From contig JAHRYV010000001.1 in NCBI GenBank assembly GCA_020621965.1, forward strand, positions 91,549-155,548: DNA of 64,000 nucleotides. Direction: 5' to 3'. The stretch is from Curvibacter sp. Lineage in GTDB: Bacteria; Pseudomonadota; Gammaproteobacteria; Burkholderiales; Burkholderiaceae_C. Numbering within the stretch: the stretch's first letter is position 1; each line of letters begins with the position of its first letter. A program made the position numbers and the translations under genes. A model generated the notes under the pieces. The model worked only from the letters and a program-made list of their open reading frames with translations. It was not told the DNA's origin and searched no databases. Of the stretch, positions 1-8,279 are shown piece by piece.

Positions 1-1061
1 AACACGCTGTTGACCGCCTGCATCTCGTTGAACAGTTTCAGGATGGCGTCCACGATGGCGTTGACGCTGGAGCCGCTGTAGTAGTTACCGCCGCCCTGCC
101 CCGCGGTGCTGGCCATCAGGACCGGAAAGGTACCGTCGCTGCCCGTGCCCGCCAGCACCGCGATGGCGTGAGTGGTCACGTATTGCTCACCGTCCTTGCT
201 GCTGGTGTCCATCTTGGTCAGGAAGCGCGCCATCTCGTCCACCCAGTCGGCCTGGTCGTTGCCCAGGGCCGCGTTGACGATCTCCGCCTTCAGCTTGGCG
301 CGCTCCGCCAGAGTCCAACTGGGCAGGTCGGCGTCCACACGCGCAGCCAGCAGGCCGCGCACGGCCTTTTCCTCGGTGGTGATCTGGGGCGAGCCGTTAC
401 CGATCAGGATGATGTGGTTCTTGGCGCAGGAGGCAGCCGCCGGGCTGTTGTAGGCACCGCCGGCCAGGAACGCGTCCCGGTCCCGCTTGGGTGCCAGCTG
501 GCCGTTGCGCGGGGCCATGCCCTTGAAGTAGAGGTAGGCCTCGTACATGGCCTGGCCGTAGTCGGCGTTGCTGCCCTTGTCGGTGTTTACCGACAGGTTC
601 TTGATGAAGTCCTTGTAGACCGCCTTGTTTTCCTTCGTCAGCGGCAGGAAACGCACCCGCGGATAGGCGCCGGCGTTGTTCGGCTCGTTCATCAGCAGCA
701 CGCCGACGTTGAACAGCGCCGTGCCGTCTTCAGCCACCGGCAGCGCGTCGATGGCGTTGTACAGCGCGCATTTCTCGATCGAGAACTTCTTGCCCTGGGG
801 AGTCGGGCCGTCGGCGGTGTCCACCCCGTCGTCCTTGTAGTGGCAGGTGGGCGCGCCCGAGACGTTGGCCCCCCAGTTGGCCGAACTGTCCCAGATGAAG
901 AGCACGTTGGGCTTGTCCGCGCTCAGGTTGGCGCCGACGTAGATGTCGATGTCCTCGGCGCGGGCGGTGCCGGCGGCGACCAGGGCGCAGGCGCCCAGCA
1001 GCAGCCAGCGGCGGCAGGCGCCGGCCCATCCACGTTGATTGCTTGTTGTTTGCTGATTCAT
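1..1061 (-). CDS. pilY1: Type IV pilus assembly/adhesion protein PilY1 (N-terminal part, cut by window edge)
   Basis: About 353 residues of a long protein are visible; the rest lies beyond base 1. It begins MNQQTTSNQRGWAG, followed by a hydrophobic signal segment (WLLLGACALVAAGTARA) and a probable cleavage site before EDIDIYVG. The stretch NVLFIWDSSANWG occupies the place of the von Willebrand A-like metal site (DxSxS type) found near the N terminus of PilY1 proteins. Family members usually exceed 1000 residues and act at the pilus tip in adhesion and pilus extension. The ATG follows an AGAGGCGAG ribosome site and lies just downstream of pilX, as expected for a fimT-pilV-pilW-pilX-pilY1 operon. 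Identity is inferred from domain type and order. Confidence 0.85.
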   Translation of the reverse strand, partial: MNQQTTSNQRGWAGACRRWLLLGACALVAAGTARAEDIDIYVGANLSADKPNVLFIWDSSANWGANVSGAPTCHYKDDGVDTADGPTPQGKKFSIEKCALYNAIDALPVAEDGTALFNVGVLLMNEPNNAGAYPRVRFLPLTKENKAVYKDFIKNLSVNTDKGSNADYGQAMYEAYLYFKGMAPRNGQLAPKRDRDAFLAGGAYNSPAAASCAKNHIILIGNGSPQITTEEKAVRGLLAARVDADLPSWTLAERAKLKAEIVNAALGNDQADWVDEMARFLTKMDTSSKDGEQYVTTHAIAVLAGTGSDGTFPVLMASTAGQGGGNYYSGSSVNAIVDAILKLFNEMQAVNSV

Positions 1062-1074
1062 ATCTCGCCTCTTT

Positions 1075-1647
1075 TCATTTGCAGGCACTGTCCGCGTCAG
1101 TGACCAGCACCCGCAGGGAAACCCCTTGGTGGACGGCCACCTCGGCGTCGCTGGCCGGGTCTTTCACGGAGGCCCGGATATTCCATTCGCTGTTGGCACA
1201 CATCGAGTCGCCGGTTTCCGTGGCCCCACTGGTTGATTCGATGCCGGTGTTCTTGCCGCCGGCCGTGCTCATGCAGGCCAGATCAGCCGGCACACTCGGG
1301 TCCAGCTGATTGGCCTTGATCGTCTTGACCTTGTTGCACTTGGGCTGGGGGTTGCGGGTGACGTTGTAGTCGGCCTTGCCGTCGCCGTCGATATCCACCG
1401 TAAATGGCGTGGCGGCGATCAAGGCCGGATTGGTCGAGAACTGGGTGTTGCTGATGGTGGAGGCCAGCGCCACCTGCGCGGCCGCCAGGGCCTCGTTGCG
1501 CACCTGGATATTGCCGGTGATCCTGACGTTGGTCGTGGTCGTCTTGAACATCATGACCGTCATCAGACTCATCACCATCAGGAAGATCAAGGTGACGATC
1601 AGGGTGGCGCCGCCCTGGCGCCCGGCTTCATGGTGGCATGTGCGCAT
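1075..1647 (-). CDS. pilX: Type IV pilus minor pilin PilX
   Basis: A 190-residue protein with a short positive N terminus (MRTCHHEAGRQGG) followed directly by one hydrophobic helix (ATLIVTLIFLMVMSLMTVMMF, residues about 15-35), the PilX N-terminal pattern. It lacks the usual GFTLIE motif with glutamate 5, as PilX proteins often do. The remainder is a soluble pseudopilin head with several cysteines. PilX is a minor pilin of the initiation complex that primes type IV pilus assembly with PilV, PilW and PilY1. The gene lies between pilW and pilY1 in one leftward operon with very short gaps. Confidence 0.85.
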   Translation of the reverse strand: MRTCHHEAGRQGGATLIVTLIFLMVMSLMTVMMFKTTTTNVRITGNIQVRNEALAAAQVALASTISNTQFSTNPALIAATPFTVDIDGDGKADYNVTRNPQPKCNKVKTIKANQLDPSVPADLACMSTAGGKNTGIESTSGATETGDSMCANSEWNIRASVKDPASDAEVAVHQGVSLRVLVTDADSACK

Positions 1648-1650
1648 GGC

Positions 1651-2670
1651 TTATCTTTCCCTCGGTCCCGCCACGTTCTGCAGCTTTGCGGTGGTGACGA
1701 ACAGCTTGCGCTTGTACTTGTCGTTATACGGGCCCAGCGTGCCGTGCAGGCCCATGACATAACTTTTGGCGGGAACGGGCTCCTTGGCCTCGTCGTCGGT
1801 GCGGGCCAGCACGTAGATGCGGGCGGTTACGACGTTTTCCCACTTGTTGTCCGCCGCACCGGCCACGCCGCTGAGGGCGGTACGGTAGAGCTCGGGGATG
1901 CCGTCGTTGTTCGTGTCGAAACCGTACTCCAGCGCGATGTGCTCGATGCCGCTGGCCAGGGGCGTCACGGTGATCGTGTTGCCGGTCAGCTCGGCGCGCT
2001 TGAGGGTGGGGATCTTGTCGGCCGCGCTGCCCGTGCACTCGTTGCACGAGGCCACGTAATAGAGCCGGGTGATGTAGCGCCGCACGTCGCTGGCGGCGGT
2101 ACAGGCGAGATTGCGCAGCGTGAAGGCGCTCTTTTGCGCGGCGACGACGTAGGCCGTGGCGGCGGTGTCGTCGTTGCACTGCGAGGTCTGCACGTAGGCG
2201 ATGCCGGCACTGTCGTTGACGCTGGCCTGGGGGGTGGTGGTCGTCTCCAGGCGGCGCAGCACGACCGCCGGACTGGTGCTCGAAGAGTAGGTCGCGCAGG
2301 TCAGTGCGGCCAGTTCGGCCACTGTCTTGCCCTCCATCGGGCTGGGGCGTTTTTTGGTGTCGTTGTCCCAGCCCAGATCAGCGAGCGCGGTGGCACAGGC
2401 GCCGGGGTTGGTATAGACCGCGCTGTCCGCGGGCACTTCGCCGTAATACCCCGCGACCGCGAGTTCCTGGGCCAGCAGATCCACCACGTAGCGCCCGTTC
2501 TCGATCTGGCGCGAGGTGCTTTCCAGCTCGCGGCCAACCCGGCTGCTGTTGGCAAACATCACGGCCAGCCCCGCCAGCACGATCAAGCCGATGGCCATGC
2601 CGACCATCAACTCGATCAGCGTGACGCCACGCTGACCGGAACGGGGAAGGGTGGGTATGCGATGGTTCAT
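1651..2670 (-). CDS. pilW: Type IV pilus minor pilin PilW
   Basis: 339 residues from MNHRIPTLPRSGQRG; the type III prepilin motif G/VTLIELMVGMAIG follows, so PilD would cut after the glycine, leaving glutamate at position 5. A hydrophobic helix then runs into a large C-terminal domain with several cysteines and a 'FDTNNDGIPELYR' segment. PilW proteins are large minor pilins needed for pilus priming. The start overlaps the pilV stop (ATGA junction), which argues against the longer open frame upstream and for translational coupling. Confidence 0.88.
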   Translation of the reverse strand: MNHRIPTLPRSGQRGVTLIELMVGMAIGLIVLAGLAVMFANSSRVGRELESTSRQIENGRYVVDLLAQELAVAGYYGEVPADSAVYTNPGACATALADLGWDNDTKKRPSPMEGKTVAELAALTCATYSSSTSPAVVLRRLETTTTPQASVNDSAGIAYVQTSQCNDDTAATAYVVAAQKSAFTLRNLACTAASDVRRYITRLYYVASCNECTGSAADKIPTLKRAELTGNTITVTPLASGIEHIALEYGFDTNNDGIPELYRTALSGVAGAADNKWENVVTARIYVLARTDDEAKEPVPAKSYVMGLHGTLGPYNDKYKRKLFVTTAKLQNVAGPRER

Positions 2671-3239
2671 GAGAGCACCGGCAACTGCAGTACCACGGTG
2701 ACGGCCCGCCGGGTGGCCTCGCTGTCGTAGGCGTCCTTGCCGCAGGCGACGGTCGGCGCGCCGCTTTCGCGCAGACCCTGCCAGACCACGGCCACCATAT
2801 AGATGTTCGGCGCCGCCACCGGGTCGGGCCGGCTGATGCAGCCGCGCGCGCCGATCATGGCGCCCACCTTGCTGCCGCCCAGCTTCTCGGCCGCGCCTTG
2901 CAGCAGCGCGCCCCACTCGCACTTGTCCCGCGCCGCCGTCGTGGTCTCCAGCGTGCAGTCAGTTGCCGCGGTGGTGCCGATGTCGACGGTGGTGACGTAG
3001 TTCGCGATCTGAAGCGGGTTGGCCTCCATGCGTTGCGCCATGTCCTTGACCAGGACCAGGGCCTGGGCGCGCTGGTAGGCCTCCATCTGCGACACCGTGG
3101 CCTGGGTCTGCATGCCGAACATGCCCAGGATGCCGAAGGCCACGATGAGCATGGATATCAGCACCTCGATCATGGCCGCTCCGCGCTGGACGGCGGGACG
3201 CGGAGATCGATGGCTGTGAATTTGCGCGGGCGCTTTCAT
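2667..3239 (-). CDS. pilV: Type IV pilus modification/minor pilin PilV
   Basis: 190 residues. After a basic leader of about 20 residues comes QRG/AAMIEVLISMLIVAFG, a prepilin peptidase site with glutamate 5 and the PilV-typical continuation into GMQTQATVSQMEAYQRAQAL. The C-terminal half (GCISRPD...VVWQGLRE) matches the pattern of PilV proteins, whose tail often carries a WQG motif. It is predicted to sit at the pilus tip complex. It overlaps fimT upstream and pilW downstream by 4 bases each, so the three are probably translationally coupled. Confidence 0.87.
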   Translation of the reverse strand: MKAPAQIHSHRSPRPAVQRGAAMIEVLISMLIVAFGILGMFGMQTQATVSQMEAYQRAQALVLVKDMAQRMEANPLQIANYVTTVDIGTTAATDCTLETTTAARDKCEWGALLQGAAEKLGGSKVGAMIGARGCISRPDPVAAPNIYMVAVVWQGLRESGAPTVACGKDAYDSEATRRAVTVVLQLPVLS

Positions 3240-3706
3240 GGGCAGGCCTTGGTGTTGCTGCTCGGCTGGCCCGAGGGCTGCACGGTGATGCAGCGGTAGG
3301 TGCTGTTGCCGTCGAAGACCTCGAAGCGCACCGTCGACGTCACGCCGGACAGGCGGCCGGCGTTGTCATAGGTCAGGCTCGTGGGCGAGCGAGTAATCGT
3401 GACGCCGCCGCCCACGCCCTCGCGCTGGCCCAGCAGTTCCGACGTCTCCACTGTCTTGACCGCCCAGCCGTCTGCCCAGGCCGACGCCGGGCTCAGGCTG
3501 ACGTCCTTGTTGCGCTTGATCGCCTCGCTACGCGCCAGCAGCAGATCGGCCACCAGCGCGTTCGTCGCCGCCCGGGCGCGCTGGCCGGCGATCAGCGAGC
3601 GCATGCCCGGCGCCGCCGCCAGCGTCAGCACCGTCAGTATGACAACGACGGTCATCAGCTCGATCAGGGTGAAGCCGCGAGCGCGGCGCCGTGCTGGGGA
3701 GTGCAT
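3236..3706 (-). CDS. fimT: GspH/FimT-family pseudopilin
   Basis: 156 residues, with leader MHSPARRRARG cut before FTLIELMTVVVILTVLTLAAAP. The following AATNALVADLLLARSEAIKRN segment is the hallmark of GspH/FimT pseudopilins (conserved N..DL..ARSEA). In type IV pilus clusters FimT is a minor pilin-like protein; in some species it takes part in DNA uptake. It precedes pilV and overlaps it by 4 bases. No sign of damage. Confidence 0.88.
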   Translation of the reverse strand: MHSPARRRARGFTLIELMTVVVILTVLTLAAAPGMRSLIAGQRARAATNALVADLLLARSEAIKRNKDVSLSPASAWADGWAVKTVETSELLGQREGVGGGVTITRSPTSLTYDNAGRLSGVTSTVRFEVFDGNSTYRCITVQPSGQPSSNTKACP

Positions 3707-3720
3707 GACCGTGGCCTGGT

Positions 3721-4119
3721 TTACCAGCAGTTCGCCGGCAGCTTGGTGCCGTTCTGATCAATGGACAAGGGCGCGCAGCTGCTGTCCTTGGCCTGGTCGC
3801 CGGTCGGCGTCGCCGTCGCCGTGAAGGTCGGCTTGACGCCGGCGCCCAGGGTGATGGCCACTGTGTAGCGAGCGCTCACCTTGGCCGGCACCGTGGTGTT
3901 CAGTTCGGCCACGGTGGCCACGTATCTGCGCGTGTCCACCAACATCTGTTGCTGCCGGGAAGCGATGTCCATCAGCGCCGCCTGGGCCTCGCTGCGATGC
4001 GATTTGCGCATGGCGCTGTTGTAGCTGGGCAGGCCGACCGCAACGAGGATGCCGATGATCGCCACGGTAATCATCAGCTCGATCAGCGTGAAGCCGCGCG
4101 CCTTGCTCTTTGCGTTCAT
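3721..4119 (-). CDS. pilE: Type IV pilin PilE-like protein
   Basis: 132 residues from MNAKSKARG; then the classic class IVa pilin N terminus FTLIELMITVAIIGILVAVG followed by LPSYNSAMRKSHRSEAQAAL. Two cysteines close to the C terminus (SSCAPL and ANCW) can form the D-region disulfide loop. It is short and resembles PilE-type minor pilins at the edge of fimT-pilY1 clusters. The chosen ATG has a poor ribosome site. A TTG at 4161 in the same frame is preceded by a strong GGAGGAC and would add 14 residues to the leader, so the true start is uncertain; the mature protein is unaffected. Confidence 0.85.
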   Translation of the reverse strand: MNAKSKARGFTLIELMITVAIIGILVAVGLPSYNSAMRKSHRSEAQAALMDIASRQQQMLVDTRRYVATVAELNTTVPAKVSARYTVAITLGAGVKPTFTATATPTGDQAKDSSCAPLSIDQNGTKLPANCW

Positions 4120-4276
4120 ATGCTTGGTCCGCTCTGGGCGGTTCTTAGGTTTCTGTTCCAACGACGTCCTCCATATGAAACGGGGCGCCTATGTTTTGAT
4201 TTTAGAAATCTGAGTGATGCTTTCTTGTTTGATTCCGTAAGCACGTTCTAATTTATGTTGCCAATTGTGAGAACTT

Positions 4277-4301
4277 GTCACGAAAAACAGCATTTCGTGA
4301 C
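4277..4301. promoter_or_regulatory. Perfect 9-bp dyad (GTCACGAAA / TTTCGTGAC) in the pilE-tetR gap
   Basis: Two 9-base arms separated by 7 bases lie in an AT-richer 240-bp gap between the divergent pilE and TetR genes. There is no U-run after it in either direction, so an operator is more likely than a terminator. The binding protein is unknown. It differs from the TetR palindrome further right. Confidence 0.45.
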
Positions 4302-4369
4302 TTTCTACTGTGTTTCAGCACGAAGACGGCTGCTATGTAGGCACCGACCCGACGCGATCGCTGCGGCTT

Positions 4370-4397
4370 GAACTTTCGCACAATCGTGCTAAAGTTC
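4370..4397. promoter_or_regulatory. TetR-type operator overlapping the 5' end of the TetR gene
   Basis: A 28-bp palindrome with 12 of 14 symmetric pairs: GAACTTT, one base, GCAC, four bases, GTGC, one base, AAAGTTC. It ends 6 bases before the ATG of the TetR gene, so binding would block the regulator's own transcription or its start region. The core CGCACAATCGTGC is repeated exactly at 5071-5083 in front of the downstream operon. Confidence 0.75.
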
Positions 4398-4403
4398 AGC
4401 AAC

Positions 4404-5018
4404 ATGAGCCAGGGTATGGACGCCAAAACCGCCAAAAGTGAGCTGACCCGCGCCGCCATCGTCGGCGCCGGGCTGGATCTGGCCGCCACCGAAGGGCTGG
4501 AGGCGCTGACGCTGCAGGCGGTGGCCGACCGCGTGGGCCTGTCCAAGAGCGGGGTGTTCTCACGGATCGGCTCGCGCGAGACACTGCAGACGGCGGTGAT
4601 CGAGGAGTTCGGCCGCCGCTTCCTGGCCGATGTCTTCGTCCCGTCCATGCAGCAGCCCAAGGGGCTGCCCCGGCTGGACGAGATCGTGCGCCGCTGGCTG
4701 GCCCGCATGAGCCGGCCGGAGGCGCACAGCAGCTGCATCTACGTGCCCGGTGCCTTCGAGTTGGACGACCGGCAGGGGGTGCTGCGCGACCTGCTGCTGC
4801 TGGAGGTCACGCGCTGGCGCGCCGCTTTGCGGCGCACCGTGCTGCAAGCCGTCGAGGCCGGCCATCTGCAGGCCGGTACCGATGCGGAACAGCTGGTGAG
4901 CGAAATCTACGCCCTGGCCATCGGCCTGCTGCACGACACCCGCTTCCTGCGCGACGCCGGTGCCCCGGCCCGTGCCCTGGCCAGCTGGCAGCGCCTGCTG
5001 CGCAGCTACCAGACCTGA
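4404..5018 (+). CDS. TetR/AcrR family transcriptional regulator
   Basis: 204 residues from MSQGMDAKTAKSELTRAAIV. The N-terminal helix-turn-helix (LTLQAVADRVGLSKSGVFSRIGSRE, about residues 33-57) is typical of TetR, and the rest is an all-helical ligand and dimer domain, suggesting repression released by a small molecule. Starts at 4416 (MDAKT) or an upstream TTG at 4368 are also open; 4404 was chosen because the TTG lies at the edge of the operator. The same palindrome lies just upstream and again before the small-peptide/hydrolase operon, so it probably represses itself and that operon. The ligand is unknown. Confidence 0.85.
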   Translation: MSQGMDAKTAKSELTRAAIVGAGLDLAATEGLEALTLQAVADRVGLSKSGVFSRIGSRETLQTAVIEEFGRRFLADVFVPSMQQPKGLPRLDEIVRRWLARMSRPEAHSSCIYVPGAFELDDRQGVLRDLLLLEVTRWRAALRRTVLQAVEAGHLQAGTDAEQLVSEIYALAIGLLHDTRFLRDAGAPARALASWQRLLRSYQT

Positions 5019-5068
5019 ACTCCGCTACACGGCATGCACCACCGCCCTCACTTTTTTGTCGACCAGAT

Positions 5069-5086
5069 TTCGCACAATCGTGCGAA
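5069..5086. promoter_or_regulatory. Second TetR-type operator, before the 37-residue peptide/hydrolase operon
   Basis: TTCGCAC, four bases, GTGCGAA: an 18-bp palindrome with 8 of 9 symmetric pairs. It shares TTTCGCACAATCGTGC with the operator at 4370-4397. It lies 13 bases before the ATG at 5100, where it could block transcription of the operon. Confidence 0.75.
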
Positions 5087-5099
5087 GAAAGGAAGCTTT

Positions 5100-5213
5100 A
5101 TGTGGATCATCTTTTCCGGCCTCGGCCTCTATCTGCTGGTCCGCGGCCTGATCGCCGCCCTCAAGTCGCTACGCAGCGTGCCGCGCAGCAACCGCGACTG
5201 GATCTTTTATTAA
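5100..5213 (+). CDS. Small membrane peptide of 37 residues (unknown function)
   Basis: Reads MWIIFSGLGLYLLVRGLIAA, then a basic tail with KSLRSVPRSNRDWIFY and a TAA stop. One hydrophobic helix (residues 2-21) with positive charges after it suggests a single-span inner-membrane peptide. AGGA stands about 6 bases before the ATG. The stop is 13 bases before the hydrolase ATG, so the two genes are probably cotranscribed under the TetR-type operator just upstream. Too short for most gene finders. I do not recognise a family. Confidence 0.7.
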   Translation: MWIIFSGLGLYLLVRGLIAALKSLRSVPRSNRDWIFY

Positions 5214-5226
5214 GACAGGAGTCGCC

Positions 5227-6123
5227 ATGAACCACGCCACCGCCGACACCGGCCCCTACGGCCACTCCGCCGCCGTCCGCCTGATGCGGCTCGGACTGGC
5301 CGCCTCCCAACGCCTGTGGCCCGGCCTCGCCGTCCAGACCGCCCAGCGCCTGTTTGGCACCCCCGTGCCGGCGCGCCGCCTGCGGCGCCGACCGGCCTGG
5401 GCCCAGGCCTGGCAGGTCGAGCACTGGCCGTTCGAGCGCAGCGGCCTGACGCTTTATGCGCCGGCTGCCGGCGCAGGCGGGCCGGCCGTGCTGCTGACCC
5501 ACGGCTGGGGCGGCCATGCCGGCCAGTTGCTGGGCCTGGCGCAGGCGCTCGCCGAGCGCGGCCTGCAGCCGCTGCTGCTGGAGATGCCGGCGCACGGCCT
5601 GAGCCGCGGCGCCGCCAGCAACCTGCCGCAGTTCGCCCGCGCCCTGGAGTACGCAGCCGCCCGGCTGCAGCAGCGCGGCCGCGCCCCGCAAGCCGTGGTG
5701 GCGCACTCGCTGGGCGCCAACGCGGCGGCGCACGCCGTCAGCCGGGGCCTGCCGGTGCAAGGGCTGGTGCTGCTGGCGCCACCGGCCTCGCCCCACGAAT
5801 ACACGCGGCTGTTCGCCCGCCTGTTCGGCCTGAGCGAGACCACCCGCGCGGCCATGCAGCAGCGCATCGAGGCGCGCGAGGCCATCCTGATGCCGCAGTT
5901 CGAGCCGCAGGCCGTGGGCCCGCGCATCCACGTGCCCACGCTGGTGGTGCACGACCGGGGCGACCGCATCAACCGCTTTGCCGACGGCGAGGCTTACCAC
6001 CGCGCCATCGCCGGGGCGCAGCTGCACACCACCGAGGGCCTGGGCCACGCCAAGATCCTCAAGGATGCGGGCGTGCTGGCCGGTGTGGCGGCGTTCGTGA
6101 GCGCAAACATCGGCGGGCGCTGA
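5227..6123 (+). CDS. Alpha/beta hydrolase
   Basis: 298 residues. The fold signatures are in order: oxyanion segment LLTHGWGGHAGQ (about residues 88-99), nucleophile elbow AHSLGANAA (serine near residue 160, GxSxG with alanine first), an acidic residue in VVHDRGDRIN, and a histidine in TEGLGHAKIL. The substrate cannot be told from sequence; esterase or lipase-like activity is plausible. Start ATG follows a good AGGAG site. It is the second gene of the small operon behind the TetR-type operator, so its substrate or product may be the regulator's ligand (inference). Confidence 0.85.
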   Translation: MNHATADTGPYGHSAAVRLMRLGLAASQRLWPGLAVQTAQRLFGTPVPARRLRRRPAWAQAWQVEHWPFERSGLTLYAPAAGAGGPAVLLTHGWGGHAGQLLGLAQALAERGLQPLLLEMPAHGLSRGAASNLPQFARALEYAAARLQQRGRAPQAVVAHSLGANAAAHAVSRGLPVQGLVLLAPPASPHEYTRLFARLFGLSETTRAAMQQRIEAREAILMPQFEPQAVGPRIHVPTLVVHDRGDRINRFADGEAYHRAIAGAQLHTTEGLGHAKILKDAGVLAGVAAFVSANIGGR

Positions 6124-6140
6124 AGCGCCGCCGGCCCGCC

Positions 6141-6794
6141 TTACTGCGTGCCAAAGATGCGGTCCCCCGCATCACCCAGGCCGGGCAGGATGTAGCCGTG
6201 GTCGTTGAGCTCGCGGTCGATGGCCGCGGTGTAGATGGGCACGTCCGGATGCTCCCGGTGCAGGGTGTTGATGCCTTGCGGACAGGTCAGCAGGCACAGG
6301 AACTTGATGGACTTCGGCTTGCACTGCTTGAGGCGTGTCACGGCGGCGGCGGCCGAGTTGCCGGTGGCCAGCATGGGGTCGACCACCACCACGTCGCGTT
6401 CCTCCATATTGCGCGGCATCTTGAAGTAGTACTCCACCGCCTGCAGCGTCTTGGGATCGCGGTACAGGCCGATATGGCCCACACGCGCGCCGGGCACCAC
6501 CGACAGCACGCCGTCCAGGATGCCGTTGCCCGCGCGCAGGATGCTGGCGAACACCAGCTTCTTGCCGTCGATCACCTTGCCGGTCATGGTCTCCAGCGGC
6601 GTCTCGATCTGCACGTCCTGCAAGGGCATGTCGCGGCAAACCTCGTAGATCATCAGCGCCGCCAACTCACCCAGCAGGCGGCGAAAGCTGCTGGTGCTGG
6701 CCTCCTTCTTGCGCATCAGGGTCAGCTTGTGCTGCACCAGGGGGTGGTTGATCAGGTGGACGTGGGCGCGGGCGGCGGGGTCGATGGCGATCAT
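6141..6794 (-). CDS. upp: Uracil phosphoribosyltransferase
   Basis: 217 residues from [28 protein letters not shown]. It makes UMP from uracil and PRPP in pyrimidine salvage in the cytosol. Visible signatures are [13 protein letters not shown], the PRPP loop [18 protein letters not shown] and the C-terminal uracil-binding [17 protein letters not shown]. Length is slightly over the E. coli enzyme (208). A much longer open frame continues upstream, but the ATG at 6794 fits the family start. It is transcribed divergently from the uracil permease gene, a natural functional pair. Confidence 0.95.
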   Translation of the reverse strand: MIAIDPAARAHVHLINHPLVQHKLTLMRKKEASTSSFRRLLGELAALMIYEVCRDMPLQDVQIETPLETMTGKVIDGKKLVFASILRAGNGILDGVLSVVPGARVGHIGLYRDPKTLQAVEYYFKMPRNMEERDVVVVDPMLATGNSAAAAVTRLKQCKPKSIKFLCLLTCPQGINTLHREHPDVPIYTAAIDRELNDHGYILPGLGDAGDRIFGTQ

Positions 6795-6926
6795 GGTCCA
6801 GGGCTTCCTGCGAGATTGAAAAACAACGCCATCTTGCCGCATTTTTGCGACGATGAGCCCATTTGCTGGGCGTTTCCAGGCAAATCGCCTAGCATCGCAG
6901 CACTCTAGCACCCAGGAGATGCCTCG

Positions 6927-8213
6927 ATGAGCCTGTTTCAATGGACTGAGAAAAGCGCCGCGGTACTGCAGCAAGGCGGCGTGATCGCCCCGGACGAACG
7001 CCTGCCCTGGCCGCAGACGGCGGTGATGGGCGTGCAGCACGTGATCGCCATGTTCGGCGCCACCGTGCTGGCCCCCATCCTCATGGGCTTCGATCCCAAC
7101 ATCGCCATCCTGATGAGCGGCGTCGGCACCCTGATCTTCTTCCTCATCACCGGCGGCAAGGTGCCCAGCTACCTGGGTTCGAGTTTTGCCTTCATCGGCG
7201 TGGTGATCGCGGCCACGGCCTACGCCGGCAAGGGAGCGAACGCCAACATCGGGCTGGCCCTGGGCGGCATCATCGCCTGCGGCGCCGTCTACACACTGAT
7301 CGGCGTCATCGTGCAGGCCGTCGGCACCGGCTGGATCGAACGCTTCATGCCGCCGGTGGTCACCGGCGCCGTGGTGGCGGTGATCGGCCTCAATCTGGCC
7401 GGCATCCCGGTCAAGAACATGGCCGCCAGCAACTTCGACAGCTGGATGCAGCTGCTCACCTTCGTTTGCGTCGGCCTGGTGGCCGTGCTCACGCGCGGCA
7501 TGGTGCAGCGGCTGCTGATCCTGGTGGGCCTGATCGTCGCCAGTGTCATCTACGCGGTGCTGACCAACGGCCTGGGCCTGGGCAAGCCCATGGACCTGTC
7601 GGGTGTGTTGAACGCCGCATGGTTCGGCTGGCCCCACTTCACCACGCCCGTGTTCGAAGCCAACGCCATGCTGCTGATCGCTCCGGTGGCCATCATCCTG
7701 GTGGCCGAGAACCTGGGCCACATCAAGGCCGTCACCGCCATGACCGGCAGGAACCTGGACCCGTACATGGGCCGGGCCTTCATCGGCGACGGGGTGGCCA
7801 CCATGGTCAGCGGTGCCGCCGGCGGCACGGGCGTGACCACCTATGCCGAGAACATCGGCGTCATGGCGGCCACCAAGATCTACTCCACCGCCATCTTCGT
7901 CTTTGCCGCCGTGCTGGCCGTGCTGCTGGGTTTCAGCCCCAAGTTCGGCGCCGTGATCCAGGCCATCCCGCTGCCGGTGATGGGCGGCGTCTCCATCGTG
8001 GTGTTCGGCCTGATTGCGGTGGCCGGCGCCAAGATCTGGGTCGACAACCGGGTGGACTTCAGCGTCAACAAAAACCTGATCGTCGCCGCCATCACCCTGG
8101 TGCTGGGCACGGGCGACTTCACGCTAAAGTTCGGCCAGTTCGCGCTGGGCGGCATCGGCACCGCCACCTTCGGCGCCATCCTGCTGTACGCGCTGCTGAA
8201 TCGCCGACGCTGA
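6927..8213 (+). CDS. uraA: Uracil permease (NCS2/UraA family)
   Basis: 428 residues, strongly hydrophobic, about 14 membrane segments. The family motifs are clear: [18 protein letters not shown] near the N terminus, [16 protein letters not shown], and the substrate and proton site [20 protein letters not shown] with the glutamate. It imports uracil by proton symport and is placed head to head with upp, so imported uracil goes directly to UMP. A CCCAGGAG ribosome site stands before the ATG. A strong terminator follows. Confidence 0.93.
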   Translation: MSLFQWTEKSAAVLQQGGVIAPDERLPWPQTAVMGVQHVIAMFGATVLAPILMGFDPNIAILMSGVGTLIFFLITGGKVPSYLGSSFAFIGVVIAATAYAGKGANANIGLALGGIIACGAVYTLIGVIVQAVGTGWIERFMPPVVTGAVVAVIGLNLAGIPVKNMAASNFDSWMQLLTFVCVGLVAVLTRGMVQRLLILVGLIVASVIYAVLTNGLGLGKPMDLSGVLNAAWFGWPHFTTPVFEANAMLLIAPVAIILVAENLGHIKAVTAMTGRNLDPYMGRAFIGDGVATMVSGAAGGTGVTTYAENIGVMAATKIYSTAIFVFAAVLAVLLGFSPKFGAVIQAIPLPVMGGVSIVVFGLIAVAGAKIWVDNRVDFSVNKNLIVAAITLVLGTGDFTLKFGQFALGGIGTATFGAILLYALLNRRR

Positions 8214-8234
8214 TTCCCTCCACGCCCAGACAAG

Positions 8235-8268
8235 AACGCCCACCGGAAACGACCCGGTGGGCGTTTTG
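8235..8268. terminator. Intrinsic terminator after uraA
   Basis: A perfect 10-bp stem, CGCCCACCGG paired with CCGGTGGGCG, with a 7-base loop (AAACGAC) followed by TTTT on the plus strand and preceded by AA. It sits between convergent uraA and the corrinoid adenosyltransferase gene, whose stop is only 12 bases to the right, so it may serve mainly uraA. Confidence 0.9.
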
Positions 8269-8279
8269 TGTGTGGGGCG

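Noticed and set aside
4162..4369. Sigma-54 promoter for pilE
   Set aside because: GG and GC elements with the 10-base spacing were not found in the gap.
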